Assembly (NCBI GenBank): GCA_944363535.1
Contig: CALVUG010000008.1
Location: 1 to 39,852, forward strand
Direction of reading: 5' to 3'
Length of the DNA stretch: 39,852 bases
From: an uncultured Bacilli bacterium
GTDB lineage: Bacteria > Bacillota_I > Bacilli_A > RFN20 > CAG-826
How positions within the stretch are numbered: the stretch's first letter is position 1; the number at the start of each line of letters is the position of its first letter. The translations under genes were made by a program, and so were the position numbers. The notes under the pieces are model-generated. The model saw only the letters and a list, made by a program, of their open reading frames with translations, searched no databases and was not told where the DNA came from. Positions 23,266-32,620 of the stretch are shown here, in pieces.

Positions 23266-25602
23266 TCATCGTTTCCAAAATTTTTCTAATAGAAGAGCAA
23301 GATGTGCGACGCCATCGACTCGGTTGATACGACCATATTTATTTACGAAGACATCACGGTAACTTTTCCATAAGGCACGGTGATCGATAAGCAAAGCAAA
23401 GCCCCTATCGCTAGGCGAACGGATGACGCGCCCGAAAGCTTGTAATATTTTCATGATGCCAGGGTTAACGTAAGCGTAAGCGTAACCATTATCAAAATAT
23501 TTTTCATCGTAATATTTTTTCATCTCTTCTCTCGCTAAGGTCGGAGGAGCGATGCCGACGGAGATGACGATGACTCCGCTTAGCCTATCTTCACTTAAAT
23601 CGACCCCTTCCGCGAGGACCCCTCCTAAGACGGCGACACCAATCGTCGTCTTCTTCGGGCTTCTTTTAAAATTATTTAAAAAGGTATTAACTTCATCCGC
23701 TTTCATCTCTTTATTTTGGTAATAAATTTGATAATTATCGAATTCGCTAAGGACGTTTCTTAATTGATTTAAATATTCATAACTAGGAACGAAGACGATG
23801 TAATTAGCGACCTTATGACCACAAGCTTCTAAAATTATATCTTTAACTTCATTCATCGAATTTTCTCTATCTTTGTAACGTAAGGAAAGATGAGGATAGA
23901 CCATGAATAAGAAATTTTCTTTTGGGAAAGGTGAAGGAATAGAAAAATTAGTGTCACTATTAGATAAACAAGAAACGTAATAATCCATCGGAGTAAGCGT
24001 TCCGCTATAAAAGATAGTCGTATCGACGCGGTTCAACATTTCGACGATGTAATCGTGCGCATCTAGCGTATAAAGATGAACGATGAAGTGATCAGCGTTT
24101 TTCTTTTCATAATATTGAATGTAAGTATCATTCATCCTTTCTCTAACCGAAAAGAAAGTTAAAAAATTATAGTAGATGTCAAGCATCTTTTCGCTTGCAT
24201 CTTCTTCATATTTATTTAAAAAATAAACCATCGCTTCATCGAACGCTTCAATTTTTAAAATTAATTCGTCGGGAAAAGAATCAACTTTCACTTCGCTAAA
24301 TTCTTCTTGTTCTTCGCTTAACGATGCAAGATATTTCACTAAATTTTTATAAGCCGTATGAAGTTTTTTTCTTCCTAACAGTCTAAAATCATCTTTCGCA
24401 TTATTTAAATCGTGCAAGTCGAAGGAAGCGCTATACATTTCTCTCGCCCGATCGATAAGATTATGCGCTTCATCCACTAAGACGAGATGACGTTCACTTT
24501 CTTCATCGAAATGACGACGTAAATACGCTCCCGGGTCGAAGAAATAATTGTAATCGCCGATGATGAAGGAAGTAAAAGTTGAAATATCTAATTGTAATTC
24601 GAAAGGACAGACCATCTTCTCTTTAGCGATACTTATAATCGTGTTCGTATCAAAATTACTATGATTTAAAAATGCTTCTTTTAAAACACTAAAAAGTTTC
24701 GTGTAATAACCAAGTGCATAAATACATTTAGAAGGAACGCACGCTCTAACATCGTTTAGACATATTTTTTCTTTCGCCATCAAAGTGACGCTCGTGATTT
24801 CTAGACCTTCTTTACGAAGTTGTTCTAAAGCTTGTTCGACGCTACTTTTACCACTTCCTTTGGCAGTTAGATAAAAGATACGATCAATTTTATCTTGCTC
24901 TAATTCTTTTAAAGATGGATAAATAGCGGCCATCGTTTTACCAATGCCAGTTGGGGCTTCGATGAAAAGACGATATTTTCCCTCGATGGCGTTTTTTACT
25001 TCATCCATCATCGTCTCTTGACCTTCTCTTAAATCAGAAAAAGGAAATTTCAACGAGGCAATCGATTCATTTCTTCGCATATTTTTAAGGAGCATAATAT
25101 TTTGAAAAGAAAGATATTCACGAATTAAGGAAGTGACAAATTCTTCTAATTCTGGAACGTAAAAATGGTAAAGATAATCTTTCTTAATAGAAGGATTTAA
25201 TTGGTAAATATAAAGTAGTGAAACATTAACGTATTCCACCCCTAAATTATAGGCTAACATCAAGGCGTAACATTTCGCCTGTCCAATGTGCCATTCTTCT
25301 TGCTGTTCCTTAAATAAATCGATGTCGATGACGCTAGATTTAATCTCTTGTACGGTAGGAATTGTTCCAAGTATAACTCCATCCGCCCTACCTTCTAAAG
25401 TGACGAGATAATCATCGACCGCAAAAGTATGTTTTAAAAAATATTCGGGTAGATAAGAACTATCCTGCGCTCTTTGGTGAATGCTATGCAATCTTACCCC
25501 TTCTTGCATCGCAGTAGAAGAATAGATAAAAGAATTGATATCCCCGCTTCGAAGAAGAAAATCTACTAATTCATGGACGCTTAAAGTAAGAGTTTTGGCC
25601 AT
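23266..25602 (-). CDS. PD-(D/E)XK nuclease fused to an Fe-S DinG/XPD-type helicase
   Basis: A 778-residue protein. Residues 1-165 form a RecB/Cas4-like nuclease: Glu70-GRADG (Asp74), Glu86-IKSS (Lys88), and GQAKCYALML (108-117). Residues 185-778 are a superfamily 2 helicase: Walker A PTGIGKT (217-223), DEAH (377-380), and motif VI-like QAFGRVIR. Four cysteines between motifs I and II (Cys281, 288, 293, 332) match the Fe-S cluster of XPD/DinG helicases. Expected to unwind 5'-to-3' and trim DNA in repair. The ATG lies ten bases after the fmt stop without a clear SD. Same unit as fmt. Confidence 0.88.
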   Translation of the reverse strand: MAKTLTLSVHELVDFLLRSGDINSFIYSSTAMQEGVRLHSIHQRAQDSSYLPEYFLKHTFAVDDYLVTLEGRADGVILGTIPTVQEIKSSVIDIDLFKEQQEEWHIGQAKCYALMLAYNLGVEYVNVSLLYIYQLNPSIKKDYLYHFYVPELEEFVTSLIREYLSFQNIMLLKNMRRNESIASLKFPFSDLREGQETMMDEVKNAIEGKYRLFIEAPTGIGKTMAAIYPSLKELEQDKIDRIFYLTAKGSGKSSVEQALEQLRKEGLEITSVTLMAKEKICLNDVRACVPSKCIYALGYYTKLFSVLKEAFLNHSNFDTNTIISIAKEKMVCPFELQLDISTFTSFIIGDYNYFFDPGAYLRRHFDEESERHLVLVDEAHNLIDRAREMYSASFDLHDLNNAKDDFRLLGRKKLHTAYKNLVKYLASLSEEQEEFSEVKVDSFPDELILKIEAFDEAMVYFLNKYEEDASEKMLDIYYNFLTFFSVRERMNDTYIQYYEKKNADHFIVHLYTLDAHDYIVEMLNRVDTTIFYSGTLTPMDYYVSCLSNSDTNFSIPSPFPKENFLFMVYPHLSLRYKDRENSMNEVKDIILEACGHKVANYIVFVPSYEYLNQLRNVLSEFDNYQIYYQNKEMKADEVNTFLNNFKRSPKKTTIGVAVLGGVLAEGVDLSEDRLSGVIVISVGIAPPTLAREEMKKYYDEKYFDNGYAYAYVNPGIMKILQAFGRVIRSPSDRGFALLIDHRALWKSYRDVFVNKYGRINRVDGVAHLALLLEKFWKR

Positions 25603-25611
25603 ACTTTATTT

Positions 25612-26580
25612 TTAAGATAACACTTCGTTTAGAAGATGATGATAGCCATTTAAGAAATCACGTACTTTCATCCTTTTAGCGTTAGCCTTCTGCACTTCTA
25701 AAACTTCGATATCGCCATCTTTTAATTGCAAGATGAAACGATCTTTTAAGACTTCTTTTACCGTTCCGACAGGCTTAGAGACGTCAAAAGAATGGAATTT
25801 TGCGTCAAATATCTTTAAACTTTCGCCGTTTATTAGTAAATATCCTCCTGGATGATAACTTAACGCTCTCACCCATCTAAGGAAAGATTCTACATCTAAA
25901 TCTAAATTCAATTTTTCATCTTCCTTTTTAATTTTAGGAGCGAAAGTAACCTTAGATTCATCTTGAGGAACACCCTCTAATTCACCTTTTAAAAATTTAG
26001 TTAAAATCACGGGAGCAAATTTTAATAAAGATGCAGTAAGCTTATCGCATAATTCATCGTAATTTGCGTCTAAAATTTCGATTTCATCCGTAGCAAAAAC
26101 TTGTCCAGCATCCATCTTATCGACCATTTCCATGAGGGAAAAACCACTCACTTTATATCCTTCGATGATACTTCTTCTAATCGGATCTGCGCCCCTAAGC
26201 GAAGGTAAGATTGAACCATGGAAATTAAGCGCGCCAAGACGAGGAATATCAAGTAATCCTTGTGGAATAATTTGTCCGTACGCTAGACAGACAATTAAAT
26301 CGATATTAAACGGTTTAATAAATTCGTAATTTTCTCGAATTTTATTTGGAGTGAAACATGGAATATTTAAACGTCTACTTACTTCTTCTACATCCGAAAG
26401 GATCATCTTTTGTCCTCTCCCTTTTGGTCTCGCTGGTTGAGCGATGGTTAAGACGACGTTAAAGCCCTCGTTCACTAAGGTTTCTAATAGCCTTGCTGAC
26501 ATGGTGGGTGAACCTAAAAAAGCGATGCGCACTTCTTTCGGATTTAAATGTAAATTTTTAATTAAACTAGTACTTATCAT
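25612..26580 (-). CDS. fmt: Methionyl-tRNA formyltransferase
   Basis: The 322-residue enzyme formylates initiator Met-tRNA. Visible: VRIAFLGSPTMSARLL (18-33), the active-site block NFHGSILPSLRGADPIRRSI (His in NFHGS) and MDAGQVFATDEIEI, then the OB-like C-terminal domain. About 17 residues precede the usual Fmt start; a GTG at Val18 is an alternative. No SD is seen for ATG at 26580; a promoter ends seven bases before it, suggesting a leaderless mRNA. Divergent from the AMP-ligase gene. Confidence 0.96.
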   Translation of the reverse strand: MISTSLIKNLHLNPKEVRIAFLGSPTMSARLLETLVNEGFNVVLTIAQPARPKGRGQKMILSDVEEVSRRLNIPCFTPNKIRENYEFIKPFNIDLIVCLAYGQIIPQGLLDIPRLGALNFHGSILPSLRGADPIRRSIIEGYKVSGFSLMEMVDKMDAGQVFATDEIEILDANYDELCDKLTASLLKFAPVILTKFLKGELEGVPQDESKVTFAPKIKKEDEKLNLDLDVESFLRWVRALSYHPGGYLLINGESLKIFDAKFHSFDVSKPVGTVKEVLKDRFILQLKDGDIEVLEVQKANAKRMKVRDFLNGYHHLLNEVLS

Positions 26581-26587
26581 GCATAAT

Positions 26588-26617
26588 ATTGTAATATTAT
26601 CAAGTGGGATGTTTCAA
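26588..26617 (-). promoter_or_regulatory. Promoter of fmt
   Basis: TTGAAA (26612-26617), 18-base spacer, TACAAT (26588-26593), then seven bases to the fmt ATG. Transcription should begin at or within a base of the start codon. Confidence 0.65.
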
Positions 26618-26687
26618 ATGTTATATGAAGCATTCTCATCGACTTTTGTCCCAAGATTGGTGATAAAATTATTATAGAGGTAAATTT

Positions 26688-28712
26688 ATGGCCTTATATC
26701 CTGAATATCAACAAGTACAAGCTTTCGTCGATCATACCAAAGATTTATTTACGACGAATATGACTATTCAAGACATCTTTGAAATGTCATTTAAGACGAA
26801 CGATTACAAGACTGTTTTCATCTATCTTAATAATAAAAAACGAGTCGAAAGACTAAGTTACGCGGATGCGCGTTCTAAAATTTATAATATCGCTTCTAAA
26901 CTACACAAATTCCTTTACGCTATTCCGAAAGGAAAGATTGTCGGTTTAAAACTTCGCACTTCTCCTCTATGGATCTTATTTTATTACGCTATTTTGATGT
27001 GCGGTTATAAACCCCTTCTACTAGATCCAAAACATGATGTCAATCAAACGATAAAAATTATTAAGAAAGCTGACGCTGTCGCTTTAATTTCTAACGATAA
27101 TTTCAATTATCAATTTTTAAATATGAATGTCGAAGAAATTTTAGATCAAAGAAGCGATTATTCTTTCATGGAATCTTGGGAAAATGAAATTATTTTTACG
27201 ACTTCTGGTACGACTGGCGAGCCAAAACTTGTCGTCTTTGACGGAAATGCCTTATGTCATCAAATTAACGCAGCTTTAATCTTACCTGAAAGAAGTAAAG
27301 ATATCATCTATCCACCCACTATGGGAGAACTAAAAGTTCTCTGCATGTTACCGTTCTATCATATTTTTGGCTTCATGGCTAATTTCTTATGGTATACATT
27401 CTTTAATAAAACATTAGTGTTTCCTTATTCTCTTGCACCAAATGATATTTATTCGATCGCACAAAGACAGAAAGTGACGCACATTTATAGCGTACCTTTA
27501 TTTTGGGATAATATCGCAAGAGCGGCTTATCGTTCTTCCGCTTTAGAAGGGCCAAACCATTTAGATACGCTCAATAAACTTGTCTTATACAATACTGGTC
27601 GTATTTCTAAGGCTGACGCTGGAAATGCCGCTTATCGCTTCACGCTTACTAACTTACAAAATAAGATTTTAGGTACTTCGATTCGTTTTGCTATTACCGG
27701 CGGCTCTTTCATCTATCAAAAAACATTACACATGATCAATGGTTTAAATTATCCATTACATAATGGCTATGGTATGACTGAGATTGGTGTCACTTCAGTG
27801 GAGACGAGCGATGACGTCTTCAAAAGACTTAAAGGTAGCATTGGTAAGCCACTTTATGGTGTCGAATATAAAATCTTACCGATCAATATCGAAGGAGCGA
27901 AGAAAAAAGACGATAACGTCGGTGAATTACTCGTCCGTTCACCTTTCTTACACGTGAAGACAATCGAAGATGGAAAAGAAATTCCTGCCATTTTAGATGA
28001 GGAAGGATATTATCATACAGGTGACTTAGCAAAAATTGATAAGACTGGTCGCTATTACATCAAAGGTAGAGTAAAAGAACTTATCATTTCTCCATCTGGT
28101 GAAAATATTTATCCTGAGGAAATTGAAGAAAAGTTCCACGACATTGAAAATATCGCTAATCTTTGCGTCGTCGGCGTCAAAAAATCAAGTAGTGACGTCG
28201 AAGATGTCGCCTTAGTGATCGAAGTGAACGCAAATATCGATGATGCTTTGTTTAGCAAAGTGAAAAAAGATATCTTAGAAAGAAATAGATCCATCGGATT
28301 AAAATACCGCGTCAATAAGATCTTCGTCTACCGTGATAAACTTCCGATATCATCTAATCGTAAAGTTAAACGTTACGAAATTAAAAACTTGTTAGAAAAT
28401 AAAGATCGTCGTTTCGTCAACATCAATCGCGATGAAGAACCTTTAAATTACGAAGGCTACGATGAAAATAAAGTAAAACAAGTCTTGATTAAGATGAGAC
28501 AAATCTTCTCCAAAGTTTTACTTTTACCAGTATACAAACTAAGCGATGATGGTCATTGGATCGATGATTTCGGAGGAGATTCCATGTCTTATATTGCTCT
28601 CGTCCACGAGATCGAAGATAATTTCCACATCGAATTTGAAGATGAAAATTATGGAAAATTTACTTGTATCCGTGATTTTACCCTCTATCTACTCAAAAAA
28701 AATAAATTTTAA
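26688..28712 (+). CDS. AMP-dependent acyl ligase fused to an acyl/peptidyl carrier domain
   Basis: A 674-residue protein. The adenylation domain (about 20-570) has TTSGTTGEPK (171-180), GYGMTEIG, YHTGDLAKID and a C-terminal NRKVKR lysine. Residues about 590-674 form a carrier-protein domain with DFGGDSMSY, in which Ser632 is the predicted phosphopantetheine site. It should activate an acid with ATP and load it onto its own carrier arm. No other synthase, condensation or thioesterase gene is nearby, so this is not part of a visible biosynthetic cluster; a role in lipid or cell-envelope acylation is possible. SD AGAGGT seven bases before ATG. Divergent from fmt; followed by rpsT. Confidence 0.88.
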   Translation: MALYPEYQQVQAFVDHTKDLFTTNMTIQDIFEMSFKTNDYKTVFIYLNNKKRVERLSYADARSKIYNIASKLHKFLYAIPKGKIVGLKLRTSPLWILFYYAILMCGYKPLLLDPKHDVNQTIKIIKKADAVALISNDNFNYQFLNMNVEEILDQRSDYSFMESWENEIIFTTSGTTGEPKLVVFDGNALCHQINAALILPERSKDIIYPPTMGELKVLCMLPFYHIFGFMANFLWYTFFNKTLVFPYSLAPNDIYSIAQRQKVTHIYSVPLFWDNIARAAYRSSALEGPNHLDTLNKLVLYNTGRISKADAGNAAYRFTLTNLQNKILGTSIRFAITGGSFIYQKTLHMINGLNYPLHNGYGMTEIGVTSVETSDDVFKRLKGSIGKPLYGVEYKILPINIEGAKKKDDNVGELLVRSPFLHVKTIEDGKEIPAILDEEGYYHTGDLAKIDKTGRYYIKGRVKELIISPSGENIYPEEIEEKFHDIENIANLCVVGVKKSSSDVEDVALVIEVNANIDDALFSKVKKDILERNRSIGLKYRVNKIFVYRDKLPISSNRKVKRYEIKNLLENKDRRFVNINRDEEPLNYEGYDENKVKQVLIKMRQIFSKVLLLPVYKLSDDGHWIDDFGGDSMSYIALVHEIEDNFHIEFEDENYGKFTCIRDFTLYLLKKNKF

Positions 28713-28741
28713 TTGATACCAATTAGCATTTTTGCTATTAT
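28713..28741 (+). promoter_or_regulatory. Promoter of rpsT
   Basis: TTGATA (28713-28718), 17-base spacer, TATTAT (28736-28741), beginning at the first base after the ligase stop codon. Confidence 0.85.
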
Positions 28742-28773
28742 CTAAAAGAACGTCTGTGAGGTGAACAAACTAG

Positions 28774-29034
28774 ATGGCAAACATTAAATCACAAATCAAA
28801 AGAAACAAACAAAACGAAAAAGCTCGCAAAAGAAACGCCAGCGCTCGTAGTGAACTTCGTACAGCGATGAAGAAAGTTCGTCTCGCTGTCGAAAAGAAAG
28901 ATAAAGAGAATGCTCTTATCTTACTTAGCAAAGCTGAACGTCTTGCGGATAAATTAGCTAGCCGTGGCATCCAACACAAAAATACTGCCAGCCGTCAAAA
29001 AGCTAGCTTACGCCGTCTTGTCAATACGCTTTAA
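28774..29034 (+). CDS. rpsT: Ribosomal protein bS20
   Basis: An 86-residue basic helical protein opening MANIKSQIKRNKQNEKARKR, with the long helices and SRGIQHKNTASRQKASL end typical of bS20. SD GTGAGGTGAA. Its last 14 bases overlap the 3' end of holA on the other strand. Confidence 0.98.
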   Translation: MANIKSQIKRNKQNEKARKRNASARSELRTAMKKVRLAVEKKDKENALILLSKAERLADKLASRGIQHKNTASRQKASLRRLVNTL

Positions 29035-29971
29035 AACGTATTAGAAAAGATTCAAACCCATAGAAGCGATCGATGAGACCGCTTTTTATTTTTAAATCTA
29101 AATCGTAAAGTTCTAATAAAGTTTCTTCAATTTTAAGACGAGCAATCTTACTTTTCATTCTCTGCATCGTCCTCACACGCGAGATATTAATTTTTAATTC
29201 TTTGGCGATCTCATCATCATTCATACCAATCTTCGATAAGAAACGTACATCGTTTAATAAACGGAATTGATTTCCTAACATCGAAATGATGCGAACTGGT
29301 TCTTCGTTTTGCACTCTTAAATCGCGAAATGTGCGAATGGCTTTGGCTTTATTGTTATTAAGTAAAGAATAGAATAGATCACCAGTTTTTTCTTCTAACG
29401 GATTAGTGACTAAGAGTTCGACATCTTTCAAAGTGATATTTTTTGAATATAACGCTAATTTTTGGGCTTCATTTTGAAAAAGAGTTAAATCGCCATGCAC
29501 TCTTCTTTTCAGTTCCGCTCTTGCGGAAGCATCGATATTTGCGCCGAGCGATTTTAAAAAATAGGCTTTGATGTAAGCATCCCATTCATCATCGTTGATG
29601 TCGAGTAATTCAAAAATCTTTCCATATGCTTCGATATATTTATATAAAGCATTATTCTTATCGATTTCTTCCGCTTCTAAGATAAAACAGATGTCATTAT
29701 CGTAAGCATTTTTAATTGACGCTAATAAACTATCTAAAAATTTATTTTTATTACCTTTACTTAAAAAGGTTGCGTTAGAGATGACGATAAATCTTTTCGA
29801 AGCCATCAAAGATGGCGTTTCGATCGCGTCTATTATTTCAGCATTAAGTTCTTCGTTATAATCGAACTTGATAAAATTTAAATCGTCAAGTTCGCCGAGC
29901 GATTCTTTCGCTAAACGATTCATCTTCACTTTATTACGTGCACTTTGTGGTCCAAAAATTAAATAGATCAT
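29021..29971 (-). CDS. holA: DNA polymerase III subunit delta (HolA)
   Basis: With ATG at 29971 the protein is 316 residues: IYLIFGPQSARNK at the N-terminus in place of a working Walker A, a AAA+ core (RFIVISNATFL, CFILEAEEIDKNN) and the collar domain (ISMLGNQFRLLNDVRFL). The delta subunit opens the sliding clamp in the clamp loader. An in-frame TTG at 29989 is possible, but TATAAT sits seven bases before the ATG. Directly follows comEC, as in many Bacilli. Confidence 0.93.
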   Translation of the reverse strand: MIYLIFGPQSARNKVKMNRLAKESLGELDDLNFIKFDYNEELNAEIIDAIETPSLMASKRFIVISNATFLSKGNKNKFLDSLLASIKNAYDNDICFILEAEEIDKNNALYKYIEAYGKIFELLDINDDEWDAYIKAYFLKSLGANIDASARAELKRRVHGDLTLFQNEAQKLALYSKNITLKDVELLVTNPLEEKTGDLFYSLLNNNKAKAIRTFRDLRVQNEEPVRIISMLGNQFRLLNDVRFLSKIGMNDDEIAKELKINISRVRTMQRMKSKIARLKIEETLLELYDLDLKIKSGLIDRFYGFESFLIRFKAY

Positions 29972-29978
29972 CTTTTTT

Positions 29979-29984
29979 ATTATA
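29979..29984 (-). promoter_or_regulatory. -10 box immediately before holA
   Basis: TATAAT at 29979-29984, then AAAAAAG and ATG. No convincing -35. Read as a promoter it gives a leaderless holA transcript inside the comEC-holA junction. Confidence 0.5.
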
Positions 29985-29994
29985 GTCAATCTGA

Positions 29995-32013
29995 CTAAAT
30001 AAAGCGATATGTAATTGTTCCTTCTAAATAAGTCGCGCGATATGAAATATCAAGTCTTTCAAGTCGAGAAAGAGTATCAAAAGATGGATGACCGTAACGA
30101 TTATTTTTTCCCGCTGAGATGATAACTTCATCTGGATTACACACTTTTAAAAATTCGTAAGATGAAGAGGTTTTAGAACCGTGATGCCCTAATTTAAGTA
30201 TATCTGTATCTAAAGAAATGCCGCTACTGATGAGCCTAGCTTCCACTTCGCTAGAAGCATCCCCCATCAATAAAAATTTCGTCTCATCGATCGTAAACTT
30301 GATGACGAAACTGGCGTCATTTTCCCCACGATCTAGATTCGTATAATTTAAGTTTTCTAACACTAATCCATTTAAATTTAACGGGAAATTAGATTGATTT
30401 TCAATAATTTCACCGACTGGAAAATTTTTTATTAAAGAATCTTTGGCCCCATCATGATCAAAATCTTCGTGGGTGATAATTAGGTAATCGAGTTTATAAA
30501 TTCTTTGCTTTTTTAAATAAGGAATTAAGGCTTCACTTGCGACGTCGACATTAAATATCCCGCCCGTATCGATAAGACAAGACTCCCCCCGATGCATAAT
30601 TAAAGTTGAATCGCCCTGGCCGACGTTGATGAAATGGACGCTCGAAGTAAAATAGTTACTAACTGGGATAAGATGAATGACGTTAAGCGCTACTATTCCA
30701 ACGTAAGCCCATCGAAAAAGTTTATGATATTTAATTTCCGCACTATAAATTAAAATGACGAAACATAATAAATAGATAATTAATTCAAAATCGATGAATC
30801 CTGGAACGTGCACGCTTAGTGGTATAGAGGCAAAGTAACTCGATAAGCCGATGACAAAACTAGATAGATAATTGATGAAGAAAGGAAAAAGCGGATAAGT
30901 TAGATAAAAGATGAAGCCGCTAACGAAAATAATACCATTAATCGGAGTGAAGATGAGTTGAAATAAGGCGAATAAAATATTAAATTCCCCATTTTGGGAC
31001 ATGTTGAACGGTAAGAAGATAAACGCTAAAGTGAAAGCGAATAAAAGCTTACGTTTAATCCCCCTAGTTTCACGGATTTTTAAATTCAAGAAATTGATGA
31101 GGAAAGAAGCGATGAAACCAAATTGAAAACTTAATTGATACGCGAGATGATAATCGATTAATAAAAAGCCAATCGCACATAAAGAAAGTATTTCCGTCTT
31201 AGAAAATTTGTCATTTAAGCGATAGTGATTAAAATGTTCGAAACTTTTGATACATAAGATACGGATGACGCTAAAAGAAGGAAAAGTTAAGACACTAAAT
31301 ACACCTAAAATCATTAGACTTATTAAATTAGCCCTTCTTTCTTTAAAAAACATCGTAAGAATGTAATTTAAAAAAGAGATGGCCAGATAGACGTAAATTC
31401 CGCTGATGGAAAAGAGATGGACGATCGATAAAGAAGTAAAATTAGAGGTTGAAGCATGTTCATAATCGCGTTTTGAAAAGAGTAAAGCATTTAACATGAC
31501 TTTCCCGTCTTCATCAAAATGTTTTAAAAATTCGTTCATCTTCTCTTTTGGATGAAGAATATTTGGAATAATTATTTCTTTTTCTTCTACTTCAAATTCA
31601 CTATAAACACCCTTTTGATTCAAATAATTTTCAAAATCGAATTGTGATTCGATGCTATTAAAACTTAATTCAGTTACTTTACCTTTTAACTTAAGAAATG
31701 AAAGAGCATCCACTTCATTATTTTCTTCGTAGACGTAATAAGCATGTATTCCACTTTTAACTAGATAATAATTCGTCTCCGATTCTAAGACGACACCATA
31801 GATTATTTCGTTTTCCTTTTCTTCGACTTTTAAAGGAATAAAAGAGACTCCTAAGCCGATAGAAAAAATTCCTATAAATAGCAAAGAACGTTTAATTTTA
31901 AATTTCTTTATTAATACAATTAATAAGATTATAGATATAACAATTTTAAAACTAAGGCTCATCTCCGTGAAGATGAGCCCATACAATAAGCTTATGAAAA
32001 GCCAGAAAATCAT
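29995..32013 (-). CDS. comEC: DNA uptake channel ComEC/Rec2
   Basis: The 672-residue membrane protein has two N-terminal helices, an OB-like DUF4131 segment (about 75-135), a Competence domain with many helices (about 175-440) and a C-terminal metallo-beta-lactamase domain: FINVGQGDSTLI, THEDFDHDGA (HxDxDH) and LGHHGSKTSS. It forms the inner-membrane pore for single-stranded DNA and may degrade the other strand. The ATG overlaps the comEA stop by four bases with no SD, so translation is coupled. Confidence 0.96.
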   Translation of the reverse strand: MIFWLFISLLYGLIFTEMSLSFKIVISIILLIVLIKKFKIKRSLLFIGIFSIGLGVSFIPLKVEEKENEIIYGVVLESETNYYLVKSGIHAYYVYEENNEVDALSFLKLKGKVTELSFNSIESQFDFENYLNQKGVYSEFEVEEKEIIIPNILHPKEKMNEFLKHFDEDGKVMLNALLFSKRDYEHASTSNFTSLSIVHLFSISGIYVYLAISFLNYILTMFFKERRANLISLMILGVFSVLTFPSFSVIRILCIKSFEHFNHYRLNDKFSKTEILSLCAIGFLLIDYHLAYQLSFQFGFIASFLINFLNLKIRETRGIKRKLLFAFTLAFIFLPFNMSQNGEFNILFALFQLIFTPINGIIFVSGFIFYLTYPLFPFFINYLSSFVIGLSSYFASIPLSVHVPGFIDFELIIYLLCFVILIYSAEIKYHKLFRWAYVGIVALNVIHLIPVSNYFTSSVHFINVGQGDSTLIMHRGESCLIDTGGIFNVDVASEALIPYLKKQRIYKLDYLIITHEDFDHDGAKDSLIKNFPVGEIIENQSNFPLNLNGLVLENLNYTNLDRGENDASFVIKFTIDETKFLLMGDASSEVEARLISSGISLDTDILKLGHHGSKTSSSYEFLKVCNPDEVIISAGKNNRYGHPSFDTLSRLERLDISYRATYLEGTITYRFI

Positions 32014-32534
32014 GCGTGCAAGACGACGTAATTTCTTATTTTGTTATAAGTCGCATTCCCGATGCCGTAGACGTCTAATAATTCTTCTAAGGTATCGATA
32101 CGATTACCGCTCGCGCGATATGAGACGATGCTCGACGCGACGCTAGAAGAAATACCTTCACACGTTTGTAGCTCAGCCGCACTATCGGCGTTGACGTTAA
32201 CTTTTTCAATCGGTTCAGTCGCACAAATATCATTGACGTCGTATTTAGGTGCGATGTAATAAGTCATTCCTTCACTAATTTCTGCATCGAGGAAATAAGC
32301 TAATGGATCAGCGTTATCGCTTACTCCACCAGCCTTCTCGATTAGATCGCCCATAGTGGAGCCTAAATCTAAGGCGTAAGTACCAGGTCTAGATACCTCT
32401 CCTTCGATAGTGATCGTGAGATATTCCCCGTTTTGTAAGTAATTAGGATCACTTCCAGTCCCACTTGACATGAAGAGGAACGCTCCGATGACACCGATGA
32501 CACCGACGACGACGATGGCAATAATTTTTAACAT
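32010..32534 (-). CDS. comEA: Competence DNA receptor ComEA
   Basis: A 174-residue protein: one N-terminal membrane anchor (3-22), an SLBB domain (about 40-95, ITIEGEVSRPGTYAL) and a helix-hairpin-helix pair (about 112-172, VNVNADSAAELQTCEGI and LEELLDVYGIGNATYNKI) for DNA binding. Strong SD GGAGGTG. Followed by comEC. The type IV pilus and comF parts are not in the window. Confidence 0.96.
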   Translation of the reverse strand: MLKIIAIVVVGVIGVIGAFLFMSSGTGSDPNYLQNGEYLTITIEGEVSRPGTYALDLGSTMGDLIEKAGGVSDNADPLAYFLDAEISEGMTYYIAPKYDVNDICATEPIEKVNVNADSAAELQTCEGISSSVASSIVSYRASGNRIDTLEELLDVYGIGNATYNKIRNYVVLHA

Positions 32535-32562
32535 TTTTTCACCTCCTAAGAATTACTACACG

Positions 32563-32591
32563 AAAAAAGGGCCCGTAGGTCCTCTCTTTTT
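32563..32591 (-). terminator. Terminator after greA
   Basis: AGGACC, TACG, GGCCCT with one A-C mismatch, between an A/G run and TTTTTT on the minus strand. The opposite strand would form a better paired hairpin (G-T), but no gene reads that way. Confidence 0.65.
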
Positions 32592-32620
32592 GACTAAATT
32601 TAAGGAAGTCTAAGACTTTA

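Noticed and set aside
29021-29034. Frameshift or assembly error causing the rpsT/holA overlap
   Set aside because: Both proteins have normal lengths and natural C-termini, so the overlap appears real.
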